From contig NW_003106095.1 in NCBI RefSeq assembly GCF_000003605.2, positions 295,432 to 324,908 on the forward strand: a stretch of 29,477 bases of DNA, read 5' to 3'. Below, piece after piece: positions 28,181 to 29,477 of this stretch. The stretch is from Saccoglossus kowalevskii (lineage: Eukaryota > Hemichordata > Enteropneusta > Harrimaniidae). The translations under genes were made by a program, and so were the position numbers. Numbering within the stretch: position 1 is the stretch's first letter; each line of letters opens with the position of its first letter. The notes below the pieces were generated by a model. It worked only from the letters and a program-made list of their open reading frames with translations, made no database searches and had not been told where the DNA came from.

Positions 28181-28538
28181 GATTTTTCTTTCAACTGCGA
28201 AATTTCGCGAGCTGCATGAAAGACGCGCGCCGAACGTCTGCCGCAAAAATCGAACGATTTGCTTTTGAACTCGTATTTCTTTATTTTGTAACTCACATCG
28301 AAAGGCCAATCTTTGACGGGGAATTATTGCTTTTGAATACCCTTACTTCATCGAAATTGACCATTATCAAATGTGTACAGCACATTATTAGGCATAGAAA
28401 TTGCATAGAAATTACTTTCTCGTTTGTCGAATCCCAGGCAATGATTGTCGCCACTACGACGCTACGACTTTTGTTTGTCCTGTGTTCACGTTCGATATCA
28501 TACATAACGCGGGATCTCGCAGTAAACGGAACATGGTC
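28181..28538 (-). mobile_element. Family C TIR element, copy 3 (358 bp, diverged)
   Basis: Same length and order as the other two copies. Shared blocks include GCATGAAAGACGCGCG and CGTCTGCCGCAAAAATCGAA. It is more diverged, with a short internal duplication (GCATAGAAATT twice near 28395). A minus-strand frame reading FDFCGRRSARVFHAAREISQ persists, but an upstream stop breaks the longer frame. Confidence 0.8.
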
Positions 28539-29477
28539 TATTAATGATACAGCTATCAAGAGCAACAAAAGGCATGATGAAATAAAGAAATAATGAAACA
28601 AATGCACAAGGGAAAAATGCTAATTATGGATAGAATGCTAGATATTTCAGCCAAGAAATAGTATTACTTATATTAATTATAAATCTATGAAACATGTTTA
28701 TTGCATTGCACTTTCTATAATTTCAGTTTAATCCACATGTATATTTACGTTAAATTTGCAGTGGAAACAGTTTTGTTGAAATTCATCAAATCAGTATTGG
28801 CGAAGAATATATTGTGACATAAATTGTATAAATTGTAAGTGAAAAGTACAGAGCCCTGGCTGTGTGAAATAAAAGCGCACATGTTTGGATACTTTGCAAC
28901 AACCCATTGCACATGTTTATTTTTAAGACTGCTGATACAGTCACTGGATTGTGTTGTCAGCAGAAGTTGAGATACATACCGTACATCCTGTCTCTCCCTG
29001 TGGCATAATGGTATGTCTCAGACAGTGACATGGTGATTGTGAAATACCTTGGAATGTGCTGAGCCCAGTGTTGTTGGCAATGAAAATAGATATGACATCA
29101 TTGACCCGAGTCTCCTACTTTAAATTGGTAGAGCTTGGATTAAGAGTGGTTTATTCCACTACCAAAATTGGCATCCTCTGTACACTGATTTGTCGGCTAT
29201 TTCGAGATAACCAATCATTTCGTTATATACATTTTACTATTTGCATGGCCATAAATTAGCTAGGGTATTTAAGTTGAGACATAAGGGAAAATCTTTAGTC
29301 AGGAAGGTGACCTGACTTGATCCTGTAACATCTTGTGATGCTGATTCCTGACTCCAGTGAGCTGTACCCTATACAGGGGTACATATGCAGACGTGCTGTG
29401 CAGTAATCCCTGCTGATCAACAGGAACCACTGAAGCTCACTGCCTGAACTACTCCCGTTGTACCAGTGCTACCAGTA
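28539..29477. other. Window end, no gene recognised
   Basis: Low-complexity-poor AT-rich DNA without a supportable ORF. A short palindrome GTACCCTATACAGGGGTAC lies near 29365-29383. Confidence 0.4.

Noticed and set aside
28216-28607. Overlapping ORFs of 104 and 125 codons on opposite strands
   Set aside because: They lie within the family C repeat and its flank and overlap each other; no independent coding evidence.

Overview
The window is animal nuclear DNA. It is AT-rich and low in gene density, has GT-AG introns, and carries many short non-autonomous transposons, tandem repeats and one decayed LINE. Both recognised genes encode animal protein families: a neuronal calcium sensor, and an EMI plus four-FAS1 matricellular protein of the TGFBI/periostin type. 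Single-copy invertebrate-style gene structure and the type of repeats suggest a marine invertebrate, possibly a deuterostome such as a hemichordate or cephalochordate. The species cannot be fixed from this sequence.

Layout: 511-717 (+) is the terminal coding exon of a neurocalcin/hippocalcin-type protein. It is followed by about 5.4 kb of presumptive 3' UTR and intergenic DNA with a 50-bp minisatellite and small transposon copies. From 21743 down to 6125 (-) lies a complete 13-exon gene. I assembled it exon by exon: every junction keeps frame and the total is 2,685 nt, or 894 residues plus stop. The product has a signal peptide, a Trp-rich repetitive N-terminal region, an EMI domain (GPNVC ... 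ECCFGY ... GCP) with a long insertion, and four FAS1 domains, and it ends directly after the fourth. The two genes are convergent. From 21744 to 29477 I see a probable promoter region and then mostly repeats, with no gene I can support.

Most notable observation: intron 11 of the FAS1 gene starts inside a tandem array (about 7032-7862) built from the 3' end of exon 11 together with its 5' splice site. Next to the exon the units are exactly 66 bp (22 codons), and each carries a GTATGT donor in the same phase. The reading frame stays open through six extra units, so use of any of those donors would add 22-residue copies of the FAS1 H2-motif strand without a frameshift. A 9-bp microhomology between exon and intron, also 66 bp apart, explains how the first duplication could arise. 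Farther into the intron the units shrink to 46 bp, no longer a multiple of three, but keep donor-like sites.

Mobile DNA: two copies of a 390-bp TIR element with 7-bp target duplications; TTAA-flanked MITEs; a 357-bp TIR family in three copies; a 1.5-kb nested composite in intron 7 with an 11-bp target duplication; a G-tract TIR element at 22757-23967; a fold-back element at 27142-27805; and a 5'-truncated, frameshifted LINE in intron 5. All calls come from reading the sequence by eye; no database search was possible.
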